Shown piece after piece: positions 5,982 to 8,107 of a stretch of DNA of 8,107 nucleotides (position 1 is its first letter; the number at the start of each line of letters is the position of its first letter). A program made the translations under genes and the position numbers. The notes under the pieces were generated by a model. It did not search any database, had not been told where the DNA came from, and saw only the letters and a program-made list of their open reading frames with translations. The stretch spans positions 1 to 8,107 of the forward strand of contig CAJXIS010000089.1 in assembly GCA_913054115.1 (NCBI GenBank). Reading direction: 5' to 3'. The DNA is from an uncultured Acidimicrobiaceae bacterium (GTDB lineage Bacteria; Actinomycetota; Acidimicrobiia; Acidimicrobiales; MedAcidi-G1).

Positions 5982-6916
5982 GCGAGGGTTCCTCCCCCGG
6001 TGCCGGCTGACTGCGCGGCGACAACGTCGAGGATCGCCGTTGCCACCTCGTGGGGGCGATCCTCCTGGACGAAGTGGCCGGCTCCCTCGATGGTGCGATG
6101 GGCCTGTCCCCGTGTCCCCGGCACCTTGGCGTGGAAAACCGCCTCACCACCCTTCGTCACCGGATCGCGGTCCGAGAATGCGACGAGGAAGGGACGTTCG
6201 AAGCCCTCGAGTGAGCGCCATGCCGCCTTGTTGTCAGCACATGCGGGATCATCCGGGCTGGTCGGCACCAACGACGGGAAGATCCGGGCGCCTGCGGTGT
6301 AGCCGTCATCCGGGAAGGGGGCGTCGTAGGCGGCGACCACCTCGGCGGAAAGGTCGCTCGTGCATCCGCCGGCGATGATCGTGCCGATCGGGAAGTGCGG
6401 TGACTCCTGCGAGAACCGCTGCCACTCGAGGAAGGCGTCGCTGGCCGGCCCGTGGCCGGTCGGGAGCCCGGTGTTGCTGACGACGACGCCGGCGAAGCGT
6501 TCGGCGTCCGATGCGACGAGGCGGAGGCCGAGCAGGCCGCCCCAGTCCTGGCCGAAGAAGGTGATCCCGGTCAGGTCCAGATGGTCGACGACGACCTGGC
6601 GAAGCCAGGCGACATGGCATGCGTAGGTGTAGTCGGCCTGCTCCGTGGGCTTGTCGCTGCGACCGAAGCCGACAAGGTCCGGGGCGACGACGCGATGGCC
6701 GGCCTCGACGAGGGGTGGGATCACATGGCGGTACAGGAAGCTCCAGGACGGCTCGCCGTGGAGCAGGAGCACCGGGGGCGCGTCCCGTGGGCCCTCGTCG
6801 AGATAGTGCATGCGGAGGCGGCCACCTTCGCCGTCGTCGATGTCCGCATAGTTCGGGTCGAAGGGAAAGTCGGGCAGGTCGGCAAAGCGCTCGTCGGGGG
6901 TACGCAGTGTCTTCAT
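5978..6916 (-). CDS. Haloalkane dehalogenase (subfamily I-like alpha/beta hydrolase)
   Basis: The predicted protein has 312 residues, the usual length for this family. It would hydrolyse a carbon-halogen bond to an alcohol plus halide. Motifs in order: the N-terminal LRTPDERFADLPDFPF, the oxyanion loop HGEPSW at 53-58, FGRSDKP, the nucleophile elbow GQDWGG with Asp124 and adjacent Trp125, the cap segment LEWQRFSQ with Trp165, the acid strand FSDRDPVT with Asp251 the likely catalytic acid, and GAGHFVQED with His281. Asp as nucleophile next to a Trp, plus a cap Trp, is what separates dehalogenases from esterases, and from epoxide hydrolases, which use tyrosines in the cap. Asp124 and Trp125 carry the same numbers as in DhlA. 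No signal peptide is seen, so it is cytoplasmic. The ATG is preceded at 5 nt by AAGGAG. It is second in the visible operon, after the Rieske oxygenase, and overlaps the next gene by 4 nt. The natural substrate is not known. Confidence 0.92.
   Translation of the reverse strand: MKTLRTPDERFADLPDFPFDPNYADIDDGEGGRLRMHYLDEGPRDAPPVLLLHGEPSWSFLYRHVIPPLVEAGHRVVAPDLVGFGRSDKPTEQADYTYACHVAWLRQVVVDHLDLTGITFFGQDWGGLLGLRLVASDAERFAGVVVSNTGLPTGHGPASDAFLEWQRFSQESPHFPIGTIIAGGCTSDLSAEVVAAYDAPFPDDGYTAGARIFPSLVPTSPDDPACADNKAAWRSLEGFERPFLVAFSDRDPVTKGGEAVFHAKVPGTRGQAHRTIEGAGHFVQEDRPHEVATAILDVVAAQSAGTGGGTLA
5991..5995 (-). promoter_or_regulatory. Ribosome-binding site of the DUF1330 gene, inside the dehalogenase gene
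   Basis: GGAGG on the minus strand lies 9 nt before the ATG at 5981 and within the last codons of the dehalogenase gene. With the 4-nt ATGA overlap it indicates translational coupling of the two genes. Confidence 0.65.
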
Positions 6917-6921
6917 CGAAG

Positions 6922-6927
6922 CTCCTT
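6922..6927 (-). promoter_or_regulatory. Ribosome-binding site of the dehalogenase gene
   Basis: AAGGAG on the minus strand lies 5 nt before the ATG at 6916. It supports this start over any other in the frame. Confidence 0.7.
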
Positions 6928-6934
6928 CACCGGC

Positions 6935-6965
6935 ACGGTCGATGCCCTCGTCGTTGACGGTCGAT
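6935..6965. repeat. Pair of 9-bp direct repeats in the oxygenase-dehalogenase gap
   Basis: ACGGTCGAT (plus strand) occurs at 6935-6943 and again at 6957-6965, exactly 22 bp apart start to start, close to two helical turns. Both copies lie in the 76-nt gap between the Rieske oxygenase stop and the dehalogenase start, the only sizeable gap in the operon. The arrangement resembles an operator for a regulator binding direct repeats, but two 9-mers in GC-rich DNA could also be chance. Confidence 0.35.
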
Positions 6966-6992
6966 CGGGACCCCGGCCCACGGCAGGTCCGC

Positions 6993-8107
6993 TCATCCGG
7001 CCGAGTCGAGGAGCGGGAGTGGATCCATGCCGAGCATCGACCGGTAGGTGTTGTGGTAGTGGTGCAGGGCTGGTTCGTTGCGGCCGAACAGCAGGCTCGG
7101 GAGGGTGCCCGAGTCGGCCGACCGCTGCTGGCTGGCGCTCACGGCGTAGTCCTCGTCTCGGATGATCTCGCCGAACCTCGTGCCGACCATGGCGAACAGG
7201 TCCGCTGTCTCGGCGTTCGCTGCCGGGCCGGGCCGCAGGTAGAAGTCGATGCGGCTGCAGTGGGCACCGGGTTGTTCCGGGTCCGGGTAGGCGCGCACCA
7301 GGTAGACGCCTGCCTCGAAGGGCATCAGCTGGATGTTCGGGAAGAGCCAGTACACCGGCAACGTCGCCACGGTGATGTCCCAGTCGTCCTCGGGGAGGTG
7401 GCGCATCTCGTCGATCTCGCGCCTGCACAGCAGCATCCGGTGGTTCCGGCCGAACGTGTCATAGCACTGGACGTTGCCGTGGAAGTGGTGGTTCAGGGTG
7501 TCCCGGTGCAGGACCGGGAAGTGGTAGGTCTCGCCGAAGGTGTCCATGGCCAGCTTCCAGTTGCAGGCCACCTCGTAGCGGTCCTGGCCGAGGTACACGA
7601 GTTCGCCGAGGTTCCAGGATGCCAGCTCGGCGCAGAGGTCGGTGCCCAGCTGCTCCTCGAGGTCGATGCTCCCGGCCGGATCCGGGTGGACCCAGAGCAG
7701 GCCGTCCCGTTCGACGGACGGGAGCTGGATGAGCCCGTTGCAGGAGCGGTCGACGTCCCCGAAGTGTTCCTCCTTCGGGAGGGCCACGAGGGCGCCGTCG
7801 TCGGCGTAGGTCCACTGGTGGAAGGGACACGAGAAGCGCCGCTCCGAACCGCGCTCGCGTTCTTCGAGGATCGCTCCCCGGTGCCTGCACGAGTTCACGA
7901 AGGCACGGAACTTCCCGTCCTGGGAGCGTGTGGCGAGGATCGCCGTCTTCAGGTCGAAGGTGGTGAGGAAGGTCCCGGGCCCGGGAAGGTCGCAAGACAG
8001 CCCGACCAGCTGTGGATGTCCGGCGAAGAACACTTCCTGCTCCCGCTCGGCGAGTTCCGGGTCCGTGTACACCCAGGAGGGGTTGCGGCGGAAACCACCC
8101 GCATCGA
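6993..8107 (-). CDS. Rieske non-heme iron ring-hydroxylating oxygenase, alpha subunit (5' end outside the window)
   Basis: At least 371 codons are present. The frame stays open to the right edge, where the residues before the GTG at 8072 (GGFRRNPSWV, then YTDPELAEREQEVFF) match the usual N-terminus of such proteins, so the true start lies beyond the window. Counting from that GTG as residue 1, the Rieske [2Fe-2S] ligands are Cys62 and His64 (SCRHRGA) and Cys82 and His85 (SCPFHQW). The catalytic domain begins at NWKLAMDTFGETYHFPVLH with Asp177, His184 and His189. A DEDY segment at 306-309 probably supplies the carboxylate iron ligand. The C-terminal LLFGRNEPALHHYH is characteristic. Such enzymes insert oxygen into aromatic or other carbon skeletons, taking electrons from a reductase or ferredoxin. 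No reductase, ferredoxin or beta subunit gene is visible here. It precedes the dehalogenase by 76 nt on the same strand. Confidence 0.93.
   Translation of the reverse strand, partial: DAGGFRRNPSWVYTDPELAEREQEVFFAGHPQLVGLSCDLPGPGTFLTTFDLKTAILATRSQDGKFRAFVNSCRHRGAILEERERGSERRFSCPFHQWTYADDGALVALPKEEHFGDVDRSCNGLIQLPSVERDGLLWVHPDPAGSIDLEEQLGTDLCAELASWNLGELVYLGQDRYEVACNWKLAMDTFGETYHFPVLHRDTLNHHFHGNVQCYDTFGRNHRMLLCRREIDEMRHLPEDDWDITVATLPVYWLFPNIQLMPFEAGVYLVRAYPDPEQPGAHCSRIDFYLRPGPAANAETADLFAMVGTRFGEIIRDEDYAVSASQQRSADSGTLPSLLFGRNEPALHHYHNTYRSMLGMDPLPLLDSAG

Noticed and set aside
8070..8072. GTG at 8072 as the start of the Rieske oxygenase
   Set aside because: The frame continues to the window edge with typical N-terminal residues of the family (RRNPSW before VYTDPE), so the GTG is most likely an internal Val codon.
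1..8107. CRISPR array, insertion sequence, tRNA or rRNA gene
   Set aside because: No regularly spaced repeats, transposase motifs or terminal inverted repeats, and no recognisable tRNA or rRNA sequence, were seen by eye. Short RNA genes could still be missed without a covariance search.

Overview
This is a GC-rich window (roughly two thirds G+C, with third codon positions almost all G or C). It most likely comes from an actinobacterium, possibly an Acidimicrobiia-type environmental lineage. Three points support this: an F420-type (deazaflavin-dependent) reductase gene, two genes whose -10-like TANNNT boxes lie 6-7 nt before the start codon (leaderless-style starts), and the codon bias. The taxonomic call is inference; no rRNA or other marker gene is present.

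Layout, left to right. (1) Positions 1-1255, minus strand: a two-gene unit in which a deazaflavin-dependent nitroreductase-family protein is followed 7 nt later by the N-terminal two thirds of an MFS transporter that runs off the left edge. (2) Position 1353 onward, plus strand: a small membrane protein, divergent from the reductase. (3) Positions 1688-2358: a hairpin/tandem repeat, then a 5'-truncated PaaX-type regulator remnant (minus strand) abutting head-to-head a short unrecognised coding segment (plus strand). This looks like a rearrangement junction near 2160. (4) Positions 2387-2809, plus strand: a DUF454/YbaN-type membrane protein that ends 13 nt from the end of the large minus-strand operon. 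(5) Positions 2823-8107, minus strand: four tightly packed genes, transcribed right to left: a Rieske ring-hydroxylating oxygenase alpha subunit (5' end outside the window), a subfamily-I-like haloalkane dehalogenase, a tandem DUF1330 protein, and a type I sulfatase with a C-terminal beta-sandwich domain.

The minus-strand operon is the main interest. The dehalogenase stop and the DUF1330 start overlap by 4 nt (ATGA), the sulfatase starts 15 nt after the DUF1330 gene, and the last three genes each have a strong Shine-Dalgarno sequence. All key catalytic residues of the oxygenase, dehalogenase and sulfatase are present. An oxygenase, a C-halogen hydrolase, a sulfate-ester hydrolase and a small dimeric-barrel protein in one transcript suggest a catabolic pathway for a substrate carrying halogen and/or sulfate groups. 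The substrate cannot be read from the sequence.

No tRNA, rRNA, CRISPR array, insertion sequence or replication origin was seen. Apart from the 1688-2386 region discussed above, no stretch over 300 bases lacks a confident gene.
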